A stretch of 64,000 nt of DNA, taken from NCBI GenBank assembly GCA_002104895.1, contig MCFG01000168.1, forward strand, positions 55,001-119,000. The letters run 5' to 3'. The notes below the pieces were generated by a model. It was not told the origin of the DNA. It was given only the letters and a program-made list of their open reading frames with translations, and searched no databases. The translations under genes were made by a program, and so were the position numbers. Numbering within the stretch: position 1 is the first letter of the stretch; the number at the start of each line of letters is the position of its first letter. The stretch comes from Anaeromyces robustus. Lineage: Eukaryota > Neocallimastigomycota > Neocallimastigomycetes > Neocallimastigales > Neocallimastigaceae. Shown one piece after another: positions 35,210 to 46,428 of this stretch.

Positions 35210-38200
35210 TTAATATATAGTTACAGTCGTTGTTACTTTTTCAGTTATGGTAGTCGTGATAATACAATCCGTATTAGAAGGAATTATTTCTGTTAAAGAA
35301 TTTTCATCAACCGTAACCGTAATAGTTTCTTTTTCAGTCACTGTAAATATTTCTATACAAGGAGTAGTAGCAGTAGTAGTAGGAGTTACCATAGAATAAG
35401 AATTACTATTTGTTATGGTTGGTTCTATATTTGGTATATTTGGTAAAGTATTAATATTAATATCCGTAATATCTGTTTCAATAGGTTCATCATTTATTAA
35501 TAGGGAGGTTTGGGTAGGTTCTAATAAAGGTTTAATACCTGCTTCAATAATACTTGGACAGATTTCATTATAATATTTCCATTTCTTATCCTTTTTACCA
35601 AAAATATTATAATCTTTATACCTTCCGGCTACAATACATTCTGGAATATCTTTATAAGGATTATCATAAAATTTTTGACAAAAATCTTCTTTAAAGACTA
35701 AACAATTATAATAAATATCTTCAGGGGAATTTTCTTCATCTAATAAACAACCTTCATAATTTTTAAATCCTAAACTAAATTCACAGAGTTGAATTACATC
35801 ATATTGACTTATTTGACATAAAAAATCATTAATTATATATTTTTCTTCATATTCTTGAATTAATGTTTCAATTTCAGTATCATTATAAGCATGAGCTAAT
35901 TTACAAACACCAATACTTTCAAAAGAAGGAGTATATTTTTCTTTACATTTTTCTGATCTAAATATTTTACAATAAGGTGTAATTTCTTCATCTTCCATTT
36001 CAGGACGATAATCAAAAAGACATTCATTATTTTGTAATATCATTTTACAATCTGAAATAATTTTTGTTTTTATTTCATCATTACTACCATCATCATTACC
36101 ATCATTACCAATCCTATCACAAATTGTAATGTAGGTATTTAACGTTTCTTCTAAATTCATTAATAATTCAGATTTTTCATAATCTGGAAGATAGGTATTA
36201 CAAACAGGAATAGAAAGGTATTTATCTTCATAAAAATTTTGACATTTTTTAGATTTTATAAGTGAACAATTATTTATTAATTCTTCATTAGTAATATTTT
36301 CCGTGAATAATGGTAAACATTCATCATACTCTTCTATTCTACTATAACAGGTTGATCCTTTAAATTCAAAAATTCTTTCACAAAAGTCGGTAAAGGTATC
36401 ATAATTAGTTTTACTAAGTAGAATTTCTCTTTCATAAACATCGATTACCGATAATTTATCCAGAAGATTACAGGTATGGAAGGAATGAATTATTTCATTA
36501 GGATGAGAACGAAAATCAACACAAAAATCCGATTTAAAGTTGATACAAATTTTTTGAAAACCATCAATTAAATTATCCCCTAAATCTTTTATATCTTTTA
36601 TATCTAAATTAATAATACTAAGAATATTATCATCAATTAAACATTTTCTATGATTAGATAATTCCTTTTGACATTCATCTTGATATTTATAATAAATTTC
36701 TTCATAACAAATATCTAAATATTTATTATATTTTGGAATATCCATAGTATTGATAAATCCAAAATCTTTAAAATTTCTAGCTATACCACAAATATTATAT
36801 TCATATTGATTATCTTTATGAGGATGATTTAAACTTTCATAAAATTTAGAACATTTAGTGTTTTTAATGGTTATACAATTTAAAAGATCTTCATCATTTA
36901 ATTCCTTGGATAATTCCACTTGACATTCTTTATTTTTCTCTATTTCTTTTTCACATTCTGTAATGGCTTCTTCTTTAGTAGTACAAAAACCATAATCACT
37001 TTGACATCCATTTTCAATTAAACATTTTTCTCCTGGATTATCATTAAATGAAAGACATTTACCTTCTTTGGAACAACATCCATTGGTACATTTAGAATGA
37101 TTTGGAGATTCTATACCACATTCTATAATTTCAACCTCTAATGGATTCAATAAACGATTTTTACCATTATTGAGGAATCTATTTGGGGTATTGGAAGTTT
37201 GAGGTTTTAAATCACGAATAGAACCTTTAATAGATAAATCAATTAAAACATTTTTCATAGATTCATTATCAAATTCATAATCTGGATTTTCTGACATTAT
37301 TGAAGCAGCAACACCTGCAGCAATAGGAGATGAAAATGATGTACCTTCAAATGGATATTTAAGACTCCAACTATCATAAGAAAATAAAGCAGCTGTAACT
37401 CCACCTGGAGCATAGATATCTACACAATCTCCATAATTAGAAAAGGATTCTCTAGTATATCCTTCCTTTCCTATATTAGGAAAGGCAGATCCAACCGTAA
37501 TGGCTTTACGATATCCACCAAAGGCATTAAAATTTTCACTTTCAGGAGGAGCACAACAATTTTCATTTTCATTACCAGCAGAAGTAAAAATAATAAATCC
37601 CTTATGAATTAATTCAGAAAGTTTATCATCATCCGATTTATGATAAAATGTTATACCACCAAAAGAAAGATTAATAACAGTTTTGTGGGGTTTTGCATTT
37701 AATAAAATATAATCAAAAGCTCTTAAAACACTTATAATAGAAAGATCAGCAGCTATATTATGAATATTTGCCTTTTTAGCAACCCCATAAATTGTATCAG
37801 CAGCTACTGAAGAAACTGCAACTCCATGATCCGGATCATCATATCTAGAAGTTTTTTTATTAAGTTTACCATAACAAAAATATTTTGTTCTTTCATCCGT
37901 TAAACGTAATTCATCACTATCAATAATAGCATCACAAGTAATGGTACGTTCATCTTCCGTTCCTTCATAAGTATCAAAATCATCATGATGTGCTGAAAAA
38001 CCTATATCAATAATATAAATATCAATACCTTTTCCTGCACTTACCGGATAACGAAATATATTTTCATCTTCTTTACCAGTATAATCACCGGTTGAAATAA
38101 GAGCTAAATGATTATAATAAAGATTAATTTGTTGTTCCACAATATCTGTTGAATTAATTTTTTGTTTTATAATTTCATAATCAAAATTTTTTTTCATTTG

Positions 38201-38770
38201 ATGATCACTGTTATGTAATTGATAAGTGGTTGATTTTTCACAATTTATAACATTTGGTAAATGACAAACAATTTCAGCGGTTTCATCTGAAAGGTATACA
38301 TTAATAGCATAATAATTTTTAATTGGACAAATATGATTCACTAATTTAGATTTAATTGGAATATATTCAATATTTGAATCGGTTGAATTAAAATAATTAG
38401 AATTAGATAATTCAATAGAACGTTTCAAATGATTATTCTTTTTACGAGGATTAATAAATAAATATTGAGTAGGTTTATCACCACGTTTTCTTAAAGGATT
38501 TGTTTCTAATTCTTCTAATTTTTGATCTTGTTCTCCATTTTCTAAGGTATAGGATTCTTTATTATCTTCAATAACATCATAAATATCATTCATTCTATCA
38601 TTAACCAATTTTTCAATTTGTAATTGAACTTCTTGACTTTCATCATCAAAAGTTATATCAGATTCTTTTCTTAAAATTGAAACAATATAATGAGCATTTT
38701 CAGAATATACTACATCAATGAAATAGTTAAATAATATAACTATTATTAATAAAAAGCAATAACTATTCAT
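35210..38770 (-). CDS. Secreted subtilisin-like (S8) protease with hevein-like module, paralogue 3
   Basis: Intronless, 1186 residues. Signal peptide 1-23, propeptide to about 185, S8 domain about 248-535. Catalytic Asp255 sits in IIDIG rather than the usual D-[ST]-G; His315 in DPDHGVAVSSV, oxyanion Asn400 in TSAGNE and Ser478 in GTSFSSP are present. The CBM18-like module is at 551-596. The Cys repeats are followed by a Thr-rich tail containing two TVTV segments (FTVTEKETITVTV and TTTITEKVTTTVTIY), each introduced by a cysteine. Similar segments lie before the CBM1 of the 6075-7571 protein and are common in fungal wall proteins. Whether the Thr-to-Ile change next to the catalytic Asp lowers activity is unknown. 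Confidence 0.93.
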   Translation of the reverse strand: MNSYCFLLIIVILFNYFIDVVYSENAHYIVSILRKESDITFDDESQEVQLQIEKLVNDRMNDIYDVIEDNKESYTLENGEQDQKLEELETNPLRKRGDKPTQYLFINPRKKNNHLKRSIELSNSNYFNSTDSNIEYIPIKSKLVNHICPIKNYYAINVYLSDETAEIVCHLPNVINCEKSTTYQLHNSDHQMKKNFDYEIIKQKINSTDIVEQQINLYYNHLALISTGDYTGKEDENIFRYPVSAGKGIDIYIIDIGFSAHHDDFDTYEGTEDERTITCDAIIDSDELRLTDERTKYFCYGKLNKKTSRYDDPDHGVAVSSVAADTIYGVAKKANIHNIAADLSIISVLRAFDYILLNAKPHKTVINLSFGGITFYHKSDDDKLSELIHKGFIIFTSAGNENENCCAPPESENFNAFGGYRKAITVGSAFPNIGKEGYTRESFSNYGDCVDIYAPGGVTAALFSYDSWSLKYPFEGTSFSSPIAAGVAASIMSENPDYEFDNESMKNVLIDLSIKGSIRDLKPQTSNTPNRFLNNGKNRLLNPLEVEIIECGIESPNHSKCTNGCCSKEGKCLSFNDNPGEKCLIENGCQSDYGFCTTKEEAITECEKEIEKNKECQVELSKELNDEDLLNCITIKNTKCSKFYESLNHPHKDNQYEYNICGIARNFKDFGFINTMDIPKYNKYLDICYEEIYYKYQDECQKELSNHRKCLIDDNILSIINLDIKDIKDLGDNLIDGFQKICINFKSDFCVDFRSHPNEIIHSFHTCNLLDKLSVIDVYEREILLSKTNYDTFTDFCERIFEFKGSTCYSRIEEYDECLPLFTENITNEELINNCSLIKSKKCQNFYEDKYLSIPVCNTYLPDYEKSELLMNLEETLNTYITICDRIGNDGNDDGSNDEIKTKIISDCKMILQNNECLFDYRPEMEDEEITPYCKIFRSEKCKEKYTPSFESIGVCKLAHAYNDTEIETLIQEYEEKYIINDFLCQISQYDVIQLCEFSLGFKNYEGCLLDEENSPEDIYYNCLVFKEDFCQKFYDNPYKDIPECIVAGRYKDYNIFGKKDKKWKYYNEICPSIIEAGIKPLLEPTQTSLLINDEPIETDITDININTLPNIPNIEPTITNSNSYSMVTPTTTATTPCIEIFTVTEKETITVTVDENSLTEIIPSNTDCIITTTITEKVTTTVTIY

Positions 38771-40838
38771 TTTTTATTATAAATATATATATAATAACAA
38801 TATAAATTTTAATATTTAAAATATGATTTTAATTAAACATTTATCATTTTAATATTTGTTTAATTATTATTTAATTATTATATAATAATTAATTTATATA
38901 TTTATTTATTTATATATTTATATATTTATATATATTTATTTTAGTAATATAATTAATATAAATATAATATATTATTTATATGTATATATATATAAATGAT
39001 ATATTTTTTTAAAAAGAAAAAAAATTTAAAGAAAAATTTAATGTTTAAATATATATTTTTTTTTTCCAAAATTAAAATCTTTAAACATGGAATAATTATA
39101 TATTTAAAATAACAATATTTTATAATATATAATAAATATAATAATAATTTATAATAATATATATTTATTTAATATTAATTTATATTAATATATAAATAAT
39201 AAACAATATCATAATAAATAATAAATAATAAATAATAAATAATAAATAATAAAGTAAGAATATAAAACTTTTTTTTTCATTTTTTTTCTGTTTTTTATTA
39301 TAAAAAAATTTTTTTTTATAATAAATTTGTTTTTAATTAATTTTTTTTTATTAAATTAAAAATTATTGGTCACCAATTTTATTTATTAAGTTTTTGATCA
39401 AAAAGAATTTAATTTTTCAAGTACATAAAATTTTTATTCAATTCTATTCTATTAGATTATATTATAATATATTGGAAAACTTAATTTAAAAAATGAGTTT
39501 TGATTTTGTGTATCATTTTTCAAGTTTTTAATTCATAATTATTAATATTAATAAACTAAAAAAAAATAAACTAAACTAAACTAAAATAAAATAAAATAAA
39601 AATGAAAGAAAAAACTTATACCACCATATACAGATGATATATCTATAGATAAAAGAAAAAAAACTGTGATATTATTATTTATAAAAAGATTATTTATAAT
39701 AATTATATATTATATTATATTATATTTAATTCATATTCTTTAATTATTATTTTTTTGTGTTTTCCTTTTTTATTTCATTTTTTTTTTTTTTTGTTTTTGT
39801 GTTTTATTAAAAACACTTAATTAAACATTAAAATTTCACATATATATAAATAGTAAAATATTATTAAATATTATAAATTTTATTAAATAATAAATATTAA
39901 ATAAATAATAAATAATAAAAAAATGTCTTAAATATTACAAAATAATATATAAACTTTAATAAATAATATTTTTTTTAAAAATCTTTTTGTTTTTTTAAAA
40001 AAAGAAATTTTTTGAATCAATTATAAAAATATTATTATTTTTTATATTATTTTTTTTAATAATAAATACTTAAACTAAAAACTAATTCTTTTTTAATATT
40101 ACCTAATATTACCTAATAATAATAATTTATGGTTTCTTTTTTTAAATAAAAAGAACAATAAAACATCTTTTTAATTTATGTACCATGTAAAATATACATA
40201 AATTATATTTATTATATATAATTTTTGATAATATAATTTATATTTTATATAAGCTAAAATTGAAAAATAAATTATGAAATGTATATATATATATAATAAT
40301 AAAAAAATTATTTTTAATAATCATTAATTTATTTATTTCTATAATTATTCAAATATTCAAGTTTATTTATTTATTTATTTTATATTTATTCATTCGTTTA
40401 CTTATTATACTTATTATACTTATTTATATATTTGTACTTTTATATTGATATGTTTATATTTTTATTTATTAATTATTAATTCATATTTCAAATTTTATCA
40501 TTTGTATAGATTTTTAAAATAATATAATAGTATTCTTAAACATTTATTTTAAAAATAAATATTTAAGTTTTATTTAGTAATTCAACTATATAGAAAATTT
40601 ATTATTCTTTTAAAAAACAACCATAAAATTTATCATATATATAATATATAATATATATGATATATATTTATAAGATATTAATATATATTACAAAAATTTT
40701 AATATAGATAAATCCAATATAATATTCATATAATATTTTACTATTAATTTCTATTATTGGTTTTAAAAAAACCCATCACTCACATTATTTTTATTTTTAT
40801 TTTTTATTAATTATTAATTATTAATTATTAATTGATTT
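38771..40838. other. Gene-free A+T-rich spacer
   Basis: Nothing recognisable; many (AAT)n and TA-rich runs. Confidence 0.65.
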
Positions 40839-40839
40839 A

Positions 40840-41116
40840 AATTTTTTAATCTTTTAATATCTTCTGAAATATTTTCAATTTTACAATCATTCTAAATACT
40901 TTTATATATTTTAATAAACGAAATAATCCTTCTGAATATCTTTCTAATTCAAGAATTTTAATTGTTAAAAAAGTTACATTGACTAATTCTTCTTAATAAT
41001 TATAAATTGCTTGATTTAATTGATTTATATCATTAATAGCCTTTAGGCAAACTTTATACCTTTCAAATGATGGTTTTAATGGTTTTTTTATCATTAATAT
41101 CTTCACAATAATTCAT
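40840..41116 (-). pseudogene. Decayed coding sequence of unknown family
   Basis: On the minus strand, from an ATG at 41116, protein-like sequence continues across a frameshift and at least two stops. It gives MNYCEDINDKK, then SFERYKVCLKAINDINQ, then EELVNVTFLTIKILELERYS and RLLKYIKVFRMIVKLKIFQ. The composition (regular Leu/Ile/Lys/Glu spacing, Cys, Arg) is unlike the surrounding simple sequence and suggests an alpha-helical protein. The family is not recognised. It lies between proteases 3 and 4 but shows no resemblance to them. Confidence 0.45.
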
Positions 41117-41961
41117 TATTTTTTTAAATTTAAATTTAAATTAAATTCATTTACATATTTTTTTTAAAAGAAAAAAATATAATAAAAGAACGACAGTATT
41201 AAAAAAATATTAATTTATATATATTCAAATTGAATTAATTTTATTAACATTTATATAATTTAATTATTAAATTTAATTTACATTATACTATTTTTTATGT
41301 TCATATTTTTATTGTCAAATATACATATTATCTTTGTTTCTTATTTTTATTTTTTTTTTAATTTTTATTTTTTTTTTTAAATTTTAATTAATAAAATTAT
41401 AAAACAATTGAAGTTTGTATGTGCTATTAAATAAAAATAAAATAAAAATAAAATAAAAATAAAATAAAAATAAAATAAAAATAAAATAAAATAAAATTTA
41501 ATACATAAAAAATCTATTAGTTAATAAATGAAATTTCTTATTTCATTTTAAAAAGTAATTACGTTCTAAAATGAAATATCTTTATTATTTTATTTATTTT
41601 ATTTTTGTAAATAATATAATATATTAAGAAATAATAAAAGTATTTATTTTTATTTATTATTTTAATATTTACTTTTTTTTTTAAAATTTTTATTTTTTAA
41701 ATATTTTTTCCAATTATTATTGAAATTTATTATAATACAATTTTTTTTATTTTATTTCTTCTTTTTATTATTATTATTTGAATTATATATATATAAATAA
41801 TTAATAATTAATATTTAATTATTTTTTTTTGCTTGTTAAATTTATTTATTTCTACATTAATAGTATCTTTTTTATTTTTTATAATAATTAAATATTAATT
41901 ATATGTAATAAATAAATAGAATTCATATATTTAAGTACACTATTTGATGAAAATTTAAAAT

Positions 41962-42008
<47 letters not shown>

Positions 42009-42386
42009 TTTAGAAATGTATAATAAAGTTAACGAATTTTTTTTATTTTGAAAGGTATAATGAAGTTAACGAATTTTTTTTTTTTAAAAAAAATATTAAA
42101 AAAAAAAAAAAAAAGATAAAAATAAAAATCATATAATAAACTATAATATTTATATATATATATAATTAAATCTATTAACAATAATATATATATATATTTA
42201 TCTTTTTTTTTTTTTTTTAAAAAACTATTTTTATATATTTCTGTATTTCAGTTTTTCTTTATATTTTGTAAAAATAAATATTTATTTATTTATTTAAACT
42301 ATTCTATATGATACTGAATTTCAGATATATATACATATATATTTTTTAATTATTTTAAAAAAAAGCAAAAAAAGAAAAGTATTTTT
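41117..42386. other. Gene-free A+T-rich spacer
   Basis: Contains an (AAAAT)n run at 41430-41500 and a poly-T of about 42 bases at 41965-42006. No gene seen. Confidence 0.7.
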
Positions 42387-45300
42387 TTAATAATCAGCTA
42401 ATACAGTTTCAAAGAAAGTTTCAACAACTGTTGTTGTAATTTCATCTACTTCACAATCATTATCAGTTATAGTTTCAATTGAATTATCTAAATCATTATT
42501 AGATATTGTTGTAGGAGTAGCTTTAACTGAATCAATTGTAATAATAGTAGGATTATTAACTATTATAGTAGATTCAACAGTATTTACAATAGGTTCTTTA
42601 ACAGTTAATGTAGGTTCAATAGTATTTACAACAGTTGATGAAGGTTCAATAGTATCTGTAACAATAGACTCATTCATAGTTAATGTTGGTTCAATAGTAT
42701 CCGTAACAAAAGATTTCTCCACAGTAATTAATGTAGGTTCAATTATTGAAGAAGAAGAAGACAAGGAAAAATTATCATTTATTTTTGTTTTCATAAGTTC
42801 ATGATAACCAGCTTCAATAATAGCCGGACAATTTTCATGATAATATTCCCATTCTACATCTGTTTTACGGAATATATTTTGGGATTGATAGACATCTGCT
42901 GCATAACATGTTGGAATATATTTAAATGGATCTTCATAAAAATCTTTACAATAATTTTCATTCATTTGTACACAATGATAATATAAATCAATGGAAGAAT
43001 TAACATTAAATAAACAATTTTGATATAAATCTAATTCTTCATGACACCTTTGAAGAATAGCTTCTTTACTATTATTACATAATACGTAATTCACATAATG
43101 TTTTATATCAAATTCATAATAGGAAGAACTAATATCAGGTTGATAATATTCTGCTAAAGAACACATACCTATATATTTAGCTTGTATAAATGGAGAATAT
43201 ATATTTTTACATTTTTCAGAATTAAATTGTTGACATTTTTGGGCTAATTCTTTTTCATTTGTGGTGGTCTTTATCATTTCTGTAGAATAATCAAAAAGAC
43301 ACGCTTGATCATCATTGATAATACTTTCACAATTGGAAATAATTGTATTTTTCATTCCATTATTAGTAATTCTTTCACATGTTGTATTAAATTGATTTAA
43401 ATACCTTTCCATATTATAATAAATTTTTCTTGTATTTAAATTTTTAGCATTAGCTCTACACATAGGAATATAATGATAAGGATCCTCATATAATAATTGA
43501 CATTTTTTAGATTTTATTATCGAACAATTTTGAATGGCATTATTATTGTTAAGATTATTTGTAAAAACGGAAAAACATTCTAAATGATTATTAATAATAT
43601 TATCACATTTGGTAGAAGATTGATAATCATAAATAAAATTACAAAATTCACCTATCATTTCAACTCTATCCTCTTTTAAATGATTTTCAACTATTATTTC
43701 AAGAGGATTTCGTCCTTTTAATTTAGCATTGGAACAAGAACTTTGAGAATAAAATATTTCTTCATAATTTTGAGCAATATTAAAACATTCCTTTGAATGA
43801 TAATCCATACATTTTTTTTGAAAATGTTCTGCAAAATTAGCTTGATCACTAAAGGCAATATCATGACAAATATCCATATTTTTATTTAATTCACATCTTG
43901 CTTTATAATCTCCACGTAAGGTATCACTATAAAATCGATTAATATCACCTCTAACATTATTAATAAAATTTGCTGTAGGATTATCAATAAAACAATAATT
44001 ATAATTATTTACAATTTTATTACATTCTTCTACCAATTGATCACCATAATAATAATTACAACGATAGGAATAAAGATTAATTTTTTCTCTATCTAAACCA
44101 TTTAAATCGTTAAAATTTTTATAATTTTTAGCAATGACACAAATGGATTCATTAAGTAATAAATTATCAAAAAATTTAAAACATTTCCATTTATCCATAA
44201 CAGAACAATTTAATGAATTATTTCTATTATATTCCGAGGTAAGATTTTTAACAACTAAACATTCCTTATTTTCTTCTAATTCCTTTTCACATTCATTAAT
44301 AGCTTCATCTATTGTAGTACAAAATCCATAATCACTTTGACAACCATTTTCAATTAAACATAAATCTCCTGCATTATTTTTAAGGGTAACACATTCTCCA
44401 TCCTTTGTACAACATCCTTCAGAACAAGTAGAATTATTTGGAGAACCAGGTCCACATTTAATATTATAAAAGTAAGGGAAATAAGCTCTAATTTTACCAT
44501 TATTAATAAATCGATTAGGTGTTATTTCAGAATCAAAATCTTTTATAGAACCTTTAATAGACATTTCAATAAGTAAATTTTTCATAGATTTATTATTAAA
44601 TTTAATTTCAGGATGTTCTGCCATAATTGAAGCCACAACACCTGTTACAATAGGTGCTGCAAATGAAGTTCCATCGGCTTTACATTTATCATTCTTATTA
44701 CGTTTATTAATATCATTTTCCACGTAAGCAGCTGTAACTTGTCCTGGTGCAAAAATATCAACACATTTACCATAATTGGAATGTTCATCTGTGGTATAAC
44801 CATCACTATAAATTTTAGAATCGACTGAACCTACAACAATACTTTTACCATAGCCTGAATAAGATACAAATTCATTACTATTTTTATCAGCACAACAATT
44901 CACATGTTCATTACCTGCGGCTGAAATAATAATAAAATTATGATCAATTAATTCAGAAAGTTTATCATCAAGCGATTTAAAATACATAGTACTACCCATA
45001 GATAAATTAATAACCGTTTTATGAGGTTTCCCATTTAATATAACATAATCAAAACTTCTTAAAATTCCAATAACGGATAAATCATTAGCAATAGCACGAA
45101 TATTTGCCTTTTTAGCTACACCATAAATTTTACCTCCAGCTACAGAAGAAACTGCAGTACCATGAGAAGCATTTTGATATATAGAAGAATTTTCTTTAAA
45201 ATTACCATAACAAAATTCTAATTCTTCTCCTTCTGTAATATGTAATTCATTAGAATCTGCAATAGCTTCACATCTAATAATTCGTTCATCTTCAGTTCCT

Positions 45301-46217
45301 TTGTAAGTATCAAAATCCATATGATCTATATTTATACCATTATCAAGAACATAAACATCAATACCATGACCTGCTGTACTTGGATAATAAAAAGTTTTAT
45401 CATAAGTTTTATAAATAACCGAAATAGGAAATTGAGATATGGTTGATAAATGATCTGGAGTAAATGTAATATGTTCAACACTAACATCCGTCCAATTTGT
45501 TTCTCTTTTAATAGCTTCAATATCATAATAATCTTCTTCTTTAGATGTGGTAGTAGAAGTAGTAGTAGTAGTAATATTATCAAGATCATAATATTTATCA
45601 TTTGAATTATTACTATTAAGGTTATAAAAATTATTATTATTAAGATTTTTAAGATTACTATCATCCAATGTAAAACTTGTTGATTTTTCACAATAAATGA
45701 CATTTGGTAAAGTACGAACAATTTCAGCAGTTACATCCGAAAGATAAACATTGATAGCATAATAATTTTGAATTGGACAAATATGATTAACTAATACAGA
45801 TTCTATTGGAATATATTCAATATCTGAATCCGATGAATCCTTTAAAGAACGTTTAAAATGATTATTATTTTTTTTACGTGGATTAATGAATAAATATTTA
45901 GTAGTAGTGGTAGTAGATTTATCACTACTACGTTTTTTTAAAGGATTTGTTTCTAATTCTTCTAATTTTTGATCCTGTTGTCCATTTTCTAAGATATAAG
46001 ATTCTTGATTATCTTCAATAACATCATAAATATCATTCATTCTATCATTGACCAATTTTTCAATTTCAAATTGAATTTCCTGACTTTCATCATCAAAAGT
46101 TTTATCCGAACCACTTCTTAAAATTGAAACTACGTAATTAGCATTTTCAGTATTTACACTAATAAAATAATTAAATAGTATAATTATTATAAATATAAAA
46201 GTATTAGTTTTTTTCAT
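42387..46217 (-). CDS. Secreted subtilisin-like (S8) protease with hevein-like module, paralogue 4
   Basis: Intronless. I prefer the Met at 46217 (1276 residues) over the one nine codons upstream at 46244, because it begins the signal peptide MKKTNTFIFIIIILFNYFIS as in the paralogues. S8 triad Asp292 in VLDNG (not D-[ST]-G), His352 in NASHGTAVSSV, Ser518 in GTSFAAP; oxyanion Asn436 in AAGNE. The propeptide is longer, with a Thr-run (TTTTTSTTTS) and Asn-rich insert. CBM18-like module about 588-633 (GCCTKDGEC, GCQSDYGFC). Cys repeats follow, then a long tail of repeated TIEPTLTV-type units and a terminal TTTVVETFFETVLADY. It is the most diverged of the four. Confidence 0.92.
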   Translation of the reverse strand: MKKTNTFIFIIIILFNYFISVNTENANYVVSILRSGSDKTFDDESQEIQFEIEKLVNDRMNDIYDVIEDNQESYILENGQQDQKLEELETNPLKKRSSDKSTTTTTKYLFINPRKKNNNHFKRSLKDSSDSDIEYIPIESVLVNHICPIQNYYAINVYLSDVTAEIVRTLPNVIYCEKSTSFTLDDSNLKNLNNNNFYNLNSNNSNDKYYDLDNITTTTTSTTTSKEEDYYDIEAIKRETNWTDVSVEHITFTPDHLSTISQFPISVIYKTYDKTFYYPSTAGHGIDVYVLDNGINIDHMDFDTYKGTEDERIIRCEAIADSNELHITEGEELEFCYGNFKENSSIYQNASHGTAVSSVAGGKIYGVAKKANIRAIANDLSVIGILRSFDYVILNGKPHKTVINLSMGSTMYFKSLDDKLSELIDHNFIIISAAGNEHVNCCADKNSNEFVSYSGYGKSIVVGSVDSKIYSDGYTTDEHSNYGKCVDIFAPGQVTAAYVENDINKRNKNDKCKADGTSFAAPIVTGVVASIMAEHPEIKFNNKSMKNLLIEMSIKGSIKDFDSEITPNRFINNGKIRAYFPYFYNIKCGPGSPNNSTCSEGCCTKDGECVTLKNNAGDLCLIENGCQSDYGFCTTIDEAINECEKELEENKECLVVKNLTSEYNRNNSLNCSVMDKWKCFKFFDNLLLNESICVIAKNYKNFNDLNGLDREKINLYSYRCNYYYGDQLVEECNKIVNNYNYCFIDNPTANFINNVRGDINRFYSDTLRGDYKARCELNKNMDICHDIAFSDQANFAEHFQKKCMDYHSKECFNIAQNYEEIFYSQSSCSNAKLKGRNPLEIIVENHLKEDRVEMIGEFCNFIYDYQSSTKCDNIINNHLECFSVFTNNLNNNNAIQNCSIIKSKKCQLLYEDPYHYIPMCRANAKNLNTRKIYYNMERYLNQFNTTCERITNNGMKNTIISNCESIINDDQACLFDYSTEMIKTTTNEKELAQKCQQFNSEKCKNIYSPFIQAKYIGMCSLAEYYQPDISSSYYEFDIKHYVNYVLCNNSKEAILQRCHEELDLYQNCLFNVNSSIDLYYHCVQMNENYCKDFYEDPFKYIPTCYAADVYQSQNIFRKTDVEWEYYHENCPAIIEAGYHELMKTKINDNFSLSSSSSIIEPTLITVEKSFVTDTIEPTLTMNESIVTDTIEPSSTVVNTIEPTLTVKEPIVNTVESTIIVNNPTIITIDSVKATPTTISNNDLDNSIETITDNDCEVDEITTTVVETFFETVLADY

Positions 46218-46380
46218 TACAGAAAAATATTTATTTAAAATCAATTTAAATAATATTATAGTAATTTTAATAATATATTCTATTTTATAGTTTTAATAAA
46301 ATGAATTATTTAGTTGTTCAATAAATATATATAATAATATAATTAATATTTGATTTTTAATTTTTTGAATTAATTAATTT

Positions 46381-46428
<48 letters not shown>

